Part shown: positions 8,403 to 16,211 of the stretch, one piece after another
How positions within the stretch are numbered: the first letter of the stretch is position 1
Layout: each line of letters opens with the position of its first letter
Source: JAJRAG01 sp050010535
GTDB lineage: Archaea; Thermoplasmatota; Thermoplasmata; Methanomassiliicoccales; JACIVX01
Length of the DNA: 26,417 nt
NCBI GenBank assembly: GCA_050010535.1
Contig: JBEKKT010000023.1
Location: 1 to 26,417, forward strand
Direction: 5' to 3'
Notes under the pieces: model-generated
Told to the model about the DNA's origin: nothing
Database searches by the model: none
Seen by the model: the letters and a program-made list of their open reading frames with translations, nothing else
Translations under genes and position numbers: made by a program

Positions 8403-8712
8403 ATCACACCATCCACACTATGGGCCCTAGACATCTAAAAAAGCCACGCCCACTCCCAAGCGGGATGTCAAAGATTCTTTCTTCAGCTTTTCCTGAGTCA
8501 GGGGCTCTGTCTGGTATCCCGACTTGCCGTATTTTAACATTATGTGAGACCTACCATACAATCCGAATGTACTAGCACTAGCTGCTCACATTAACTATGG
8601 TTGATATACTTTGTGCCTTACGTTGTGTCAGACTCTAGATAGCGAAATGGATCGAGGTAACGGCTCCGTCGTCCCTCAACTCCGTCAGAGCGACGATATC
8701 AAGAATCGCAAT
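8403..8712. other. Gene-poor spacer upstream of hdrA
   Basis: About 310 bases without a supportable gene. Apart from the weak hdr promoter element, I see no tRNA, no clear repeat, and no frame with convincing protein character. In the plus-strand frame of the adjoining pseudogene there are stops at about 8494, 8545 and 8602, and the encoded residues are not recognisable. It may be the eroded 5' part of that pseudogene, but sequence alone does not show it. Confidence 0.5.
8432..8445 (-). promoter_or_regulatory. Possible TATA element of the hdr operon
   Basis: On the minus strand a T-rich element reading TTTTTTAGAT (8434-8443) lies about 32-41 bases before the hdrA ATG. The spacing would allow a short leader. 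The match to an archaeal TATA box is imperfect, so this is a weak call. Confidence 0.3.
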
Positions 8713-9513
8713 TGAGAAGCAAAAGGTCAAACCCGAGATGCCCTTCCGCGGCCCGGGCTAATTCCTACAACCATAGCGCTTCTGGTGGGTGCTGCGGCGC
8801 TCGCGATGATGATTCTGATAAAACGGTACCTGGTCACTGGGAAGCTTGACCTCCGAAAGCAGAATCGAAGCGAAAGCGAACCAGGCATCGATTCCAAGAG
8901 GGGGACCGGAAGACCAAGGATTCAAATCACCGGTCCGAAGGTCAAGCCCCTGATTTTCCAGATCTGCCTCAGGAGGGTGAAGCAGAGGATAGGGTACGTG
9001 AAATGCAGTTATGGTGGAGTCTTCCACACGACCTGCATTTCAAGGACAGGTTTCTGCTCGTACTGCCAGAGCTAGTACACGACGAAGGACTGGAAGGAAC
9101 CGTCCGAGAACGAGTTCCTCAGACTGCGTGCTCCTCCGAGCGAGGACTAGAGTCCCACGACCGCCGGGACAAAGGTGAATTACATACTTTGCCCGCTGTG
9201 TGGAGCAAACATCTCAGCCGGCGCCGAGTCGTGATGTTGCGGCGCGATATTTGTCTAGGAGGGCGGCAACTTCAAGTGCCCGGAGTGCGGAAAGACGGTC
9301 TCGGAGGACGAGAGTGAATGCCCGAACTGCGGCGAACACTTCGACCACCTTGAGACCCGGACCTGCCCGCTGTGCGGAAGAATCTTGCCTCAAGGCGAAG
9401 ATGTCTGCGAGTGCGGATCGGTCCTTGGTAATCGCTGCCAGGAATGCGGTCACGAGCTCGCGCAGGGCGAATCAACGTTAAAGGGATGCGGATCAGTTTT
9501 TGAACTAGTATGA
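8713..9513 (+). pseudogene. Decayed membrane-anchored RING-like / zinc-ribbon protein
   Basis: One reading frame keeps protein character for about 800 bases but is broken by four stops: TAG at 9073, TAG at 9148, TGA at 9232 and TAG at 9256. It finally ends with TGA at 9511. In order it shows a hydrophobic segment (about 8761-8820), a basic linker, a RING-like finger (about 8956-9066, ending FCSYC), and a run of zinc ribbons with CPLCG, CPECG, CPNCG, CPLCG and CQECG knuckles (9190-9492). Some metal-ligand positions also look lost: Phe at 8956 where a CxxC would start, and Tyr at 9010 where CxCG is expected. No frameshift is needed to follow it. Proteins of this type in archaea have a short membrane anchor with cytoplasmic zinc fingers of unknown role. 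The true 5' end is uncertain; an in-frame ATG at 8647 is followed by the stop at 8713. Confidence 0.7.
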
Positions 9514-9608
9514 TCGGGTTTCGTCGCGGAGAAGGACACTTTATTGCGGCTCCGAAATGCCTCGCGGGAACCCGTGTACCATACCATCCGAATCCACGCA
9601 AGAAATGG

Positions 9609-9623
9609 GTTTAAATACAATTA
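9609..9623 (+). promoter_or_regulatory. ftsZ promoter, TATA box
   Basis: TTTAAATAC at 9610-9618 is a strong archaeal TATA box inside an AT-rich patch. Transcription would be expected to start near 9640, leaving about 15 nt before the ATG at 9656, with GAGG at 9642-9645 as a ribosome-binding site. The 13-nt core TTAAATACAATTA recurs exactly in the L3 promoter at 21814. Confidence 0.75.
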
Positions 9624-9655
9624 ATATAATAATGCCAAGATGAGGATGGGTGCAC

Positions 9656-10768
9656 ATGAGATCAGTTCTAGACAGGGCGCTCGAGTCACAAGGCGAAAGC
9701 GTGAGAGGATCAGACGGAGCAGCGAATCCTGGCGAGAAGCCAGCGAGCGCGGACGACGAGGAACTCAAGCGTATCGTTGAAACGCTCAGGGTTAGAATCG
9801 CGATCATAGGATGTGGCGGGGGCGGTTCCAACACGGTGAGAAGGCTCTACCAATCAGGCATCGTTGGGGCGACGCTTGTCGCCGCGAACAGTGATGCAAA
9901 ACATCTGCTCTCAATTCAGGCACCCAACAAGGTGCTTCTCGGAAGAACCCTCACAAAGGGGCTCGGAGCTGGTTCAATTCCCGAAGTGGGAAGGAAAGCT
10001 GCAGAGGAGGCAAGGGGTGAGCTCTCGAAGTTCGTGGACGGACAGCACATCGTCTTCGTGACCGCGGGAATGGGCGGAGGAACTGGGACCGGTACGGCCC
10101 CGTTGGTCGCCGAGCTTGCGAGGATGAGAAGTTCACTCGTTCTAGGAGTGGTGACGCTCCCCTTTAAAGCCGAGGGGAAAGTCAGAACGGATAACGCCAT
10201 CCAAGGCATCAATCGCCTCAGAGAGTTCTGCGATACCACGATAGTGATCCCGAACGACAAGCTGCTCGAGATCGTACCGAAGCTTCCGCTCGAAGCGGCC
10301 TTCAAGGTCGCGGATGAGGTGCTGATGCAAAGCATCAAGGGCATCACTGAGATTATCACGAAGCCTGGTCTAGTGAACGTCGACTTCAACGATATAATGA
10401 CGATAATGAAGAACGGCGGCGTTGCGATGATCGGGATCGGAGAGTCGAAGGCGGACGACGGCAGGATTGATGAGGCAGTGAACGAAGCTCTCTCATCGCC
10501 TCTGCTCGGAGACTTGGACACTCGCGAAGCGCGGGGTGCACTCATCCGGGTCGTCGGAGGGAACGACATGACCTTGGCGGAGGCGGAGAAGGCAGCAGAG
10601 ATCGTAAGCAAGAACATCAACCCCATGTCGAGGATAATCTGGGGCTGCACAATCGAGCCGGAGCTGCAGGGCGTCGTCAAGATCATGGTAGTCATAACTG
10701 GCGTCAAGTCGAGCCAGTTCCTCGGAAGGGAATTCGTCGATCAGAGCGGTATCGACAAAGTGCGGTGA
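9656..10768 (+). CDS. ftsZ: Cell division GTPase FtsZ
   Basis: A 370-residue tubulin-like GTPase that polymerises at the division site. The glycine-rich GCGGGGSN at about residues 52-59 and the tubulin signature GGGTGTG at about 141-147 bind GTP. The T7-loop motif NVDFND (about 241-246) that completes the GTPase site of the neighbouring subunit is intact. A charged, probably disordered N-terminal extension of about 40 residues precedes the GTPase fold, as in many archaeal FtsZ. A GTG at 9650 in the same frame would add two residues; I prefer the ATG because GAGG lies 10 nt before it. It begins the plus-strand gene block, with the RNase P subunit gene 9 bp downstream. Only one FtsZ copy lies in the window, and no SepF is seen. 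Confidence 0.95.
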   Translation: MRSVLDRALESQGESVRGSDGAANPGEKPASADDEELKRIVETLRVRIAIIGCGGGGSNTVRRLYQSGIVGATLVAANSDAKHLLSIQAPNKVLLGRTLTKGLGAGSIPEVGRKAAEEARGELSKFVDGQHIVFVTAGMGGGTGTGTAPLVAELARMRSSLVLGVVTLPFKAEGKVRTDNAIQGINRLREFCDTTIVIPNDKLLEIVPKLPLEAAFKVADEVLMQSIKGITEIITKPGLVNVDFNDIMTIMKNGGVAMIGIGESKADDGRIDEAVNEALSSPLLGDLDTREARGALIRVVGGNDMTLAEAEKAAEIVSKNINPMSRIIWGCTIEPELQGVVKIMVVITGVKSSQFLGREFVDQSGIDKVR

Positions 10769-10777
10769 TCAGTTCAG

Positions 10778-11104
10778 ATGGTCGTGAAGGATCGGCGAGG
10801 CAGGCGCAGGTACATCGCGTTCCGCGTGCTCTGCGAGTCGTGTGTCTCGAACGACGATCTTTTCAGAACGCTCGGCGATGCTTGGGACAGGTCCGGCACG
10901 AAGGCTCCGAAGCTCATCGAATTCGACGGGACGCTGGGAATAGTCCGTTGTTCGAACCTCGAGAAGGAGAAGACTCTTGAGATTCTAACGAGGCTAGACT
11001 CGATTGCTCAGAAGAAAGTGAAGGTGGAGCTGCTGAGGACCTCGGGGACCCTGAAAACCCTCCGTAAAAGGTACGCTCCTCGCAATTCGCATAGCGACCG
11101 ATGA
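10778..11104 (+). CDS. rnp2: RNase P protein component 2 (Pop5)
   Basis: A 108-residue basic protein with the Pop5/Rnp2 pattern. It has an N-terminal strand KDRRGRRRYIAFRV, a central segment GTLGIVRCSN, and a C-terminal segment TSGTLKTLRKRY that matches the usual TSGT-I-K-x-R-K-x-Y ending. Pop5 pairs with Rpp30 on the RNase P RNA catalytic domain for tRNA 5' maturation. The family call rests on these motifs and on position, since pop5 usually sits just before psmA in euryarchaeal superoperons. The usual Rpp30 gene is not next to it; ftsZ is instead. The start follows the ftsZ stop by 9 bp with GGTGAT at the overlap serving as ribosome-binding site. Confidence 0.82.
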   Translation: MVVKDRRGRRRYIAFRVLCESCVSNDDLFRTLGDAWDRSGTKAPKLIEFDGTLGIVRCSNLEKEKTLEILTRLDSIAQKKVKVELLRTSGTLKTLRKRYAPRNSHSDR

Positions 11105-11261
11105 GGATGTTGCGACGGATTCCAACGAACAAAAGACGCCCGGATTGACCCCCGATTGACTACTGTGACATCCGGAACTCAGACGTTCGCTGTCATAAAG
11201 GATAGAAGTACTAAGCTTCGGCATGCCAGAGTCCCGCGTCCAACGGTTCTCGAATGAATAA

Positions 11262-11274
11262 GAGATATATATGT
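11262..11274 (+). promoter_or_regulatory. psmA promoter, TATA box
   Basis: GAGATATATATG (about 11263-11274) is a good TATA box. Initiation would fall near 11293-11298, giving a leader of about 28 nt that contains AGGAGTGAT just before the psmA ATG. The 218 bases between pop5 and psmA hold nothing else I can identify. Confidence 0.65.
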
Positions 11275-11322
11275 GTAGAACTTTAGGCTTGAACCGTATC
11301 GAGACTATAGAGGAGTGATTTA

Positions 11323-12045
11323 ATGCAACCAGGACAAATGGCATACGATAGAGCCATAACAGTGTTCTCTCCCGATGGAAGGCTTTTTCAGGTGGAATAT
11401 GCCAGAGAGGCTGTGAAGAGGGGGACCACGACCGTCGGTCTGAAGTTCAAGGACGGAGTGGTCTTGATCGTCGACAAGAGGATCGCCAGCCGACTGATGG
11501 AGCCAAGATCCATTGAGAAGATATTCCAGATTGATAGGCACATCGGGTGCGCGACCTCGGGATTGGTAGCCGACGCCCGAATACTAGTCGACCAGGCACG
11601 TGTCATCGCGCAGATCAGCAAGATTACGTACGACGAAGATATAAGCGTAGAGGTGCTGGTGAAGCGGATCTGTGACTACAAGCAGAACTACACCCAGTAT
11701 GGCGGGGTCCGACCCTTCGGAACCGCGCTGCTGGTTGCAGGCGTTGATGACCAGGGCGAGCACCTGTTTGAGACCGACCCTAGCGGCGCCTTGGTATCGT
11801 ACAAGGCAGGCAGCATAGGAGCGGGGAGGAACGTCGTCATGGAGGTCTTCGAGGAACAGTACGCCGAGGGTATGGAGATGAGCGATGCAATCGTTCTCGG
11901 TTTGAAGGCTCTGAAGAAGGCCACGGAGGAGGAGAAGCTCAACCCCAGGGCCGTGGAGATCGGGATAGTGAGACGAGGCGAGGACTTCAGGCGAATTGAG
12001 GAGTCTGAGGTCGAGTCTTACATCGATAAGGCGAACGCCTCGTAG
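11323..12045 (+). CDS. psmA: Proteasome alpha subunit
   Basis: A 240-residue alpha subunit of the 20S proteasome. The alpha signature YDRAITVFSPDG followed by FQVEYA lies at residues 8-28 and forms the gate and ring-assembly helix. There is no propeptide or catalytic Thr, as expected for alpha subunits. The Lys of GTTTVGLKF and the surrounding pocket would dock HbYX tails of the PAN ATPase. The ATG has a strong AGGAGTGAT ribosome-binding site. SBDS follows after 11 bp. This is the standard archaeal linkage of protein turnover with exosome genes. No beta subunit or PAN gene is in the window. Confidence 0.97.
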   Translation: MQPGQMAYDRAITVFSPDGRLFQVEYAREAVKRGTTTVGLKFKDGVVLIVDKRIASRLMEPRSIEKIFQIDRHIGCATSGLVADARILVDQARVIAQISKITYDEDISVEVLVKRICDYKQNYTQYGGVRPFGTALLVAGVDDQGEHLFETDPSGALVSYKAGSIGAGRNVVMEVFEEQYAEGMEMSDAIVLGLKALKKATEEEKLNPRAVEIGIVRRGEDFRRIEESEVESYIDKANAS

Positions 12046-12056
12046 ACGGGGTTTTG

Positions 12057-12752
12057 ATGGTCGACATCGAGGATGCGATAATAGCCCGCCTGGAATCCCA
12101 CGGCGAGAGTTTCGAGGTTCTTATCGATCCCGAAGTAGTGAACCACCTAAGGGAAGGACAGGAAGTCGAGCTCATCGACTACATGGTCGTCGATGAAGTC
12201 TTTCGAAATGCCAGAAAAGGGACCCGCGCCTCCGAAGAGAAGGTAAAGGAGATCTTCGGCACGACGGATCCGATCGAGGTCGCAAGACAGATAATTTTGA
12301 AGGGCGAGGTCCAATTGACGACCCAGCAACGTAGAGAGATGCAAGAGGCGAAGCGCAAGAGGATCGTGGCCGAGATAGCGAGGAACGCGATCAACCCGCA
12401 GACCGGAGGACCCCACCCGCCACAGCGCATAGAAATGGCGATGGAAGAGGCCAGGGTTCATATCGACCCGTTCAAGCCGGTAGAGGTCCAGGTCAAGACA
12501 GTGCTTGATGCGCTCCGACCGCTCATCCCGATAAGGTTCGACAAGATTCGCATCGCGGTAAGGCTTTCCGGCGAGGAGTACGGAAGGTGCTACGAGGACA
12601 TGGCCCACATGGGCAGAATCACGAAGGAAGAGTGGCAGTCGAACGGCAGCTGGATAGGGGTGGTCGAACTGCCAGCAGGCATGAGGGACGATTTCCTCGG
12701 TCGACTGAATGAGAAAACGAAAGGCAATGTGGAGACGAAGATACTGAAATAG
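12057..12752 (+). CDS. sdo1: Ribosome maturation protein SBDS/Sdo1
   Basis: A 231-residue archaeal SBDS orthologue of normal length with the three-domain pattern. The N-terminal FYSH domain includes the EVFRNARKGTRASEE segment. A helical middle domain contains TTQQRREMQEAKRKRIVAEIARNAINPQ split by short loops, and the C-terminal domain is ferredoxin-like. The eukaryotic protein releases the anti-association factor eIF6/aIF6 from the large subunit with an EF-2-like GTPase; the archaeal role is thought to be similar. I chose ATG at 12057 over the TTG one codon earlier. It sits between psmA and rrp4, its usual neighbours. Confidence 0.95.
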   Translation: MVDIEDAIIARLESHGESFEVLIDPEVVNHLREGQEVELIDYMVVDEVFRNARKGTRASEEKVKEIFGTTDPIEVARQIILKGEVQLTTQQRREMQEAKRKRIVAEIARNAINPQTGGPHPPQRIEMAMEEARVHIDPFKPVEVQVKTVLDALRPLIPIRFDKIRIAVRLSGEEYGRCYEDMAHMGRITKEEWQSNGSWIGVVELPAGMRDDFLGRLNEKTKGNVETKILK

Positions 12753-12812
12753 ACCAACGTCACGCTGCAGAAAATATGAAGTGTGTCATACAGTTGTGTG
12801 AGTATTGATTGA

Positions 12813-13523
12813 ATGAAGGAAAGTGAAGTAATGTATAAGGATGGCGCGTTGAAGCCAGTGCGAGAGATCGTTGTCCCCGGGGAGCTGCTCGATTCGGGCA
12901 AGCTCAGACCGGGCAACGGGACATACGTCTCGGAAGGCAAGATCTACGCCTCGCAGCTTGGCATAAAGAGCACCAAGTCGAACTACGTGAACGTGATTCC
13001 ACTTGGTGGAAGATACATCCCAGTCACGGGGGACAGCGTCATAGGGAAGGTGATCGACATCGGTCCGTCGAACTGGCTGATCGACATCAACTCCCCCTAT
13101 CCGGCACCCCTGCACGTGAACGAGGTGCCCTGGAGAGTAGAATTCGGGGACACCGCAAGATATCTGAACGTCGGCGATACGATCCTGGCAAAGGTTCTAA
13201 TGGTGGACGAGACGAAAAGGGTCCAGGTAACCATGAAGGACCCGGGACTTAGGAAGCTGCAGGGAGGTCAGATCATCAGCATCTCCCACAGCAAGGTCCC
13301 GCGCGTGATCGGCAAAGGGGGATCGATGATCCAACTGATCAAGAGCTACACGAACTGCAGAATCTTCGTGGGCCAGAACGGAAGGATATGGCTGGACGGC
13401 GATATCGAGAACATTATGACGGCGATCAGGGCCGTTAGGATGATAGATGAAGGCGCCCAGACCCTAAGGCTGACTGAGAGAGTGAAGGAATACCTGGAGT
13501 CTGTTGCGAAACCGAGTCAATAA
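12813..13523 (+). CDS. rrp4: Exosome RNA-binding cap subunit Rrp4
   Basis: A 236-residue exosome cap protein. It has an N-terminal beta domain (GELLDSGKLRPGNGTY at about 23-38), an S1 domain (about 70-142) and a KH domain whose GKGG loop is at 167-170 followed by SMIQLI. Rrp4 forms the RNA-entry trimer above the Rrp41/Rrp42 ring. An internal in-frame ATG six codons later (12831) has a GGAAAGTGAAGT-type site before it and would also keep every domain. A 60-bp gap separates it from SBDS and includes AAAATATGA near 12770, which might be a weak internal promoter. Rrp41 follows after 9 bp. Confidence 0.95.
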   Translation: MKESEVMYKDGALKPVREIVVPGELLDSGKLRPGNGTYVSEGKIYASQLGIKSTKSNYVNVIPLGGRYIPVTGDSVIGKVIDIGPSNWLIDINSPYPAPLHVNEVPWRVEFGDTARYLNVGDTILAKVLMVDETKRVQVTMKDPGLRKLQGGQIISISHSKVPRVIGKGGSMIQLIKSYTNCRIFVGQNGRIWLDGDIENIMTAIRAVRMIDEGAQTLRLTERVKEYLESVAKPSQ

Positions 13524-13532
13524 GGTGGTCTT

Positions 13533-14297
13533 ATGGAAGGCAAGATGATTAACGAGAACGGCTTGAGGATCGACGGAAGGAAGGCCGACGAGCTCAGGCC
13601 CATAAAGATCGAGGCAGGCGTCCTGAAGAGAGCGGACGGCTCCGCGTATGTGGAATGGGGCAAGAACAAGGTCCTTGCGGCGGTATATGGTCCGCGGGAG
13701 TGTCACCCAAGACACCTACAGGACCCCTCCAAGGCACTTGTCCAGTGCAAGTACAACATGATCTCATTCTCTGTCTCTGACAGGAAGAGACCGGGGCCGG
13801 ACAGGAGGTCCGTGGAGATATCCAAAATCATCTCCGAGGCCCTCGAGTATGTCGTGTTTACAGAGTACTTTCCACGAACGTCCGTAGATGTTTACATCGA
13901 GGTACTGCAGGCGAACGCCGGGACGAGATGCGCCGGTCTGACGGCGGCGTCGGTCGCGCTGGCGGACTCGGGCATACCGATGAAAGATATGATACCTTCG
14001 GTCGCGGTCGGCAAAATCGACGGACAGGTCGTGCTGGACCTCTGCAAGGAGGAGGACAACTACGGACAGGCAGACCTGCCCATAGCAATCATACCCCGTA
14101 CCGGCGAGATACTCCTGATGCAGATGGATGGCCACATGACAGTTGACGAGTTCAACAAGGCGATGGAGTACGGGTTCGGAGCGTGCGAGAGGATTTATCA
14201 ACTGCAGAAGGACGCCCTGAAGAGAAGGTACGCGGTTGAGGACTTGGAGGGGCTGGAGGAAGAGGCTCCCCGGGAACAGCAGGACATGGAGGGCTGA
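13533..14297 (+). CDS. rrp41: Exosome catalytic subunit Rrp41
   Basis: A 254-residue RNase PH-fold protein, the active phosphorolytic subunit of the archaeal exosome. The start of the fold GLRIDGRKADELRPI is at 10-24. The acidic catalytic stretch KEEDNYGQADLP (172-183) keeps Asp175 and Asp181, and the phosphate-binding NAGTRCAG loop is at 128-135. The C-terminal 20 residues are an acidic tail. GGTGG before the ATG is a good ribosome-binding site; a second ATG four codons in is an alternative start. Rrp42 follows after 2 bp, so the two ring subunits are made together. Confidence 0.96.
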   Translation: MEGKMINENGLRIDGRKADELRPIKIEAGVLKRADGSAYVEWGKNKVLAAVYGPRECHPRHLQDPSKALVQCKYNMISFSVSDRKRPGPDRRSVEISKIISEALEYVVFTEYFPRTSVDVYIEVLQANAGTRCAGLTAASVALADSGIPMKDMIPSVAVGKIDGQVVLDLCKEEDNYGQADLPIAIIPRTGEILLMQMDGHMTVDEFNKAMEYGFGACERIYQLQKDALKRRYAVEDLEGLEEEAPREQQDMEG

Positions 14298-14299
14298 AG

Positions 14300-15073
14300 A
14301 TGGCACGCGCGATAATGTCTGATATCAAGAGGGATCATATCCACAAGCTGCTCTCCAAGGGCAAGAGGGTGGATGGCCGAACCTGGGACGAGTTCAGGCA
14401 GGTCAGCATCGAAACGAAGTACGTCGAGAGCGCGGAAGGGTCCGCGAGGGTCAGGCTGGGAAACACGGACGTCCTCGTCGGAGTCAAGATGCAAACCGGA
14501 ACGCCGTTCGAGGACACGCCCGACAAGGGAGTGCTCGCGACGAACGCGGAATTGATCCCGTTGGCATCGCCGACCTTTGAGTCCGGGCCTCCAGACGAGG
14601 ATTCGATCGAGCTTGCAAGGGTCGTCGACCGAGGGATAAGGGAGAGCGAGATGATCGATCTATCGGCCCTGTGCATAACGCCGAAGGAAGAGGTCTGGTT
14701 GTGCTTTGTAGACATATACGTACTAGACTACGACGGCAACCTTTTCGATGCGGCGTTTCTGGGAGCCGTTGCTGCCCTGAAAAGCGCGATTGTGCCTGCA
14801 GCGATGTACGGCAAGGGCGATAACTTCCCGTTGCCGACAAGATCCACGCCGATCTCCTGCACGGCGGTTCAGATAGAAAACTCTATATTGCTCGATCCGA
14901 CTCTCGATGAAGAAAAGGTCGCCGACGCACGTCTGACTGTGACGACTGACGAGAACGGTGATCTCAGAGCTATGCAGAAAGGGCTTGAGGGTTCTTTAAA
15001 GCTTGAGCAAGTCAGGAAGATTATTGAGACCTCCCAGAGACTGAGCAAGGAACTCAGAAAGCTAGTAGGGTGA
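14300..15073 (+). CDS. rrp42: Exosome non-catalytic ring subunit Rrp42
   Basis: A 257-residue RNase PH-fold partner that alternates with Rrp41 in the hexameric ring and helps bind RNA. It has the RVDGRTWDEFR segment at about 23-33 and the FVDIYVLDYDGNLFDAAF core. It lacks the acidic catalytic cluster present in Rrp41, as expected for Rrp42. GGAGGG six bases before the ATG is the ribosome-binding site and is part of the end of rrp41. L37Ae starts 4 bp downstream. Confidence 0.96.
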   Translation: MARAIMSDIKRDHIHKLLSKGKRVDGRTWDEFRQVSIETKYVESAEGSARVRLGNTDVLVGVKMQTGTPFEDTPDKGVLATNAELIPLASPTFESGPPDEDSIELARVVDRGIRESEMIDLSALCITPKEEVWLCFVDIYVLDYDGNLFDAAFLGAVAALKSAIVPAAMYGKGDNFPLPTRSTPISCTAVQIENSILLDPTLDEEKVADARLTVTTDENGDLRAMQKGLEGSLKLEQVRKIIETSQRLSKELRKLVG

Positions 15074-15077
15074 GAAT

Positions 15078-15359
15078 GTGTCGAAGGGGACAGAGAAGGT
15101 AGGAAGCGCGGGCAGGTTCGGCGCCAGATACGGCGTGAGAGCGAGGAAGCTAATCAGGGACATCGAGAAGACACGGAAGATGCCGTATGAATGCCCCAAC
15201 TGCCACCACAAGAGCGTCAAACGTCTCAGTTCTGGAGTCTGGTTGTGCCGACACTGCGACACGAAGTTCGCGGCCGGCTCATACTCTCCAAGCATCAAGA
15301 GGATCCTGACCGAAGAGAGAACGGAGAAGAAGACGGAGGAGGCCGCAGAGAATGTATAG
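15078..15359 (+). CDS. rpl37ae: Large-subunit ribosomal protein L37Ae (eL43)
   Basis: A 93-residue eL43 with the GRFGARYGVRARK N-terminus and a zinc-binding CPNC...CRHC pair. The start is GTG at 15078 with GGTGAG just upstream; the overlapping ATG two bases earlier is out of frame. The C-terminus ends in a short acidic/basic tail rich in Glu and Lys. Its last eight bases overlap the rpoP start. Its position after rrp42 is the usual archaeal arrangement. Confidence 0.95.
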   Translation: MSKGTEKVGSAGRFGARYGVRARKLIRDIEKTRKMPYECPNCHHKSVKRLSSGVWLCRHCDTKFAAGSYSPSIKRILTEERTEKKTEEAAENV

Positions 15360-15486
15360 ATGCGGGAAATGCAACAAGCCGATACACTCGAACGTCAACA
15401 CCGTCGGAATCCAGTGCGAAGCCTGCGGCTCCAAGATCTTCTACAAAGAGAGGCCGAACGTCAAGAAAGTGACGAAGTCCAGATGA
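15352..15486 (+). CDS. rpoP: RNA polymerase subunit P (Rpb12-like)
   Basis: A 44-residue zinc-ribbon subunit of archaeal RNA polymerase. It has MYRCGKCNKPI at the start, a second knuckle CEACGSKIFYKERP and a basic tail. The four Cys form one zinc site. The length is normal for this family. Its ATG lies inside the last codons of L37Ae (8-base overlap in another frame), so translation is probably coupled. Position between L37Ae and pcc1 fits the conserved archaeal gene order. Confidence 0.93.
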   Translation: MYRCGKCNKPIHSNVNTVGIQCEACGSKIFYKERPNVKKVTKSR

Positions 15487-15499
15487 AGACGGAGATCGG

Positions 15500-15742
15500 A
15501 TGCACAGGGCGACGCTCAAACTCCTTTCCCCCCAATCGGATGTCGTCCTCGGCGCGATATCGCCGGAGGTCGGCAGGGAGATCCCGAGAACTCGAGTCAG
15601 GATCTCCTCAGAGCCGGGACAGCTTGTTCTCGACATCGAGGCGAGCGACCTTGCGGCACTGAGAGCGGCCTTGAACTCCTATCTGAGATGGATCAAGGTT
15701 GCAGAGGACGTGAGCAGAACGACAGGTGAGACAAATGGATGA
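15500..15742 (+). CDS. pcc1: KEOPS complex subunit Pcc1
   Basis: An 80-residue protein with the Pcc1 pattern: a short alpha/beta fold ending in the helix ALRAALNSYLRWIKVAEDV, the hallmark of this family. Pcc1 is the dimerisation and tRNA-binding subunit of KEOPS, which with Kae1 makes t6A at position 37 of ANN-decoding tRNAs. The ATG has CGGAGATCGG upstream. Its end overlaps the prefoldin start by eight bases (ATGGATGA). The other KEOPS genes are not in the window. Confidence 0.88.
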   Translation: MHRATLKLLSPQSDVVLGAISPEVGREIPRTRVRISSEPGQLVLDIEASDLAALRAALNSYLRWIKVAEDVSRTTGETNG

Positions 15743-16106
15743 AGTGAGTCCGAAAATTCAGAATCAGCTTGCTCAATTCCAGCAGCTGCAGCAGCAACTG
15801 CAGGCGATTCTCGGCCAGAAGTACCAGATGGAAGCCCAGTTGAAAGAGATGGAGCGGACGGTTGAGGAGCTCGACAAGACGGCGGACGACGTCCCCATCT
15901 ACAAGAGCGTCGGCTCGCTCTTGATCAGGGCGAAGGACAAGGCGACCGTCCTCAAGGAGATCGAGAACGACAAGGAATCCCTTGGGGTGCGGGTCAAGAC
16001 GCTCGATCGCCAGGAGAAGTACATGAGGGAACGGTACCAGAGCCTGCAAGACCATCTCTCGAAGGCCCTTGGGGGAGAACAACAAGGTCAGAAGGACGCG
16101 GGCTGA
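15735..16106 (+). CDS. pfdB: Prefoldin beta subunit
   Basis: A 123-residue prefoldin beta. It has the two coiled-coil helices expected: a Gln-rich first helix (about residues 5-40) and a second helix after the VPIYKSVGSLLIR hairpin region. The family motif Y-K-x-V-G is clear. Prefoldin is the hexameric chaperone that passes unfolded proteins to the thermosome. I chose ATG at 15735, which has AGGTGAG seven bases before it, over a GTG three codons upstream inside that site. Translation should be coupled to pcc1. No DUF3194 gene, its common neighbour, follows. Confidence 0.92.
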   Translation: MDEVSPKIQNQLAQFQQLQQQLQAILGQKYQMEAQLKEMERTVEELDKTADDVPIYKSVGSLLIRAKDKATVLKEIENDKESLGVRVKTLDRQEKYMRERYQSLQDHLSKALGGEQQGQKDAG

Positions 16107-16211
16107 GGAGTCTGCAGCACGCTTCCGATCATCCCTCTTCGAAGAAGGAACTAGAGATCGTTGCCTCGCCATAATTCGAGGGCCGCGGTCTATCACAAGG
16201 AAGTGGTATAT

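Noticed and set aside
9073..9258. TAG and TGA codons in the zinc-finger frame as pyrrolysine or selenocysteine sites
   Set aside because: There are four stops of two kinds in about 190 bases, without a nearby insertion element, and nearby zinc ligands are also mutated. Gene decay is simpler.
9916..10707. A 263-codon open frame on the minus strand inside ftsZ
   Set aside because: It lies wholly antisense to a well-conserved ftsZ, is low-complexity Ser/Pro/Thr-rich, and has no ribosome-binding site.
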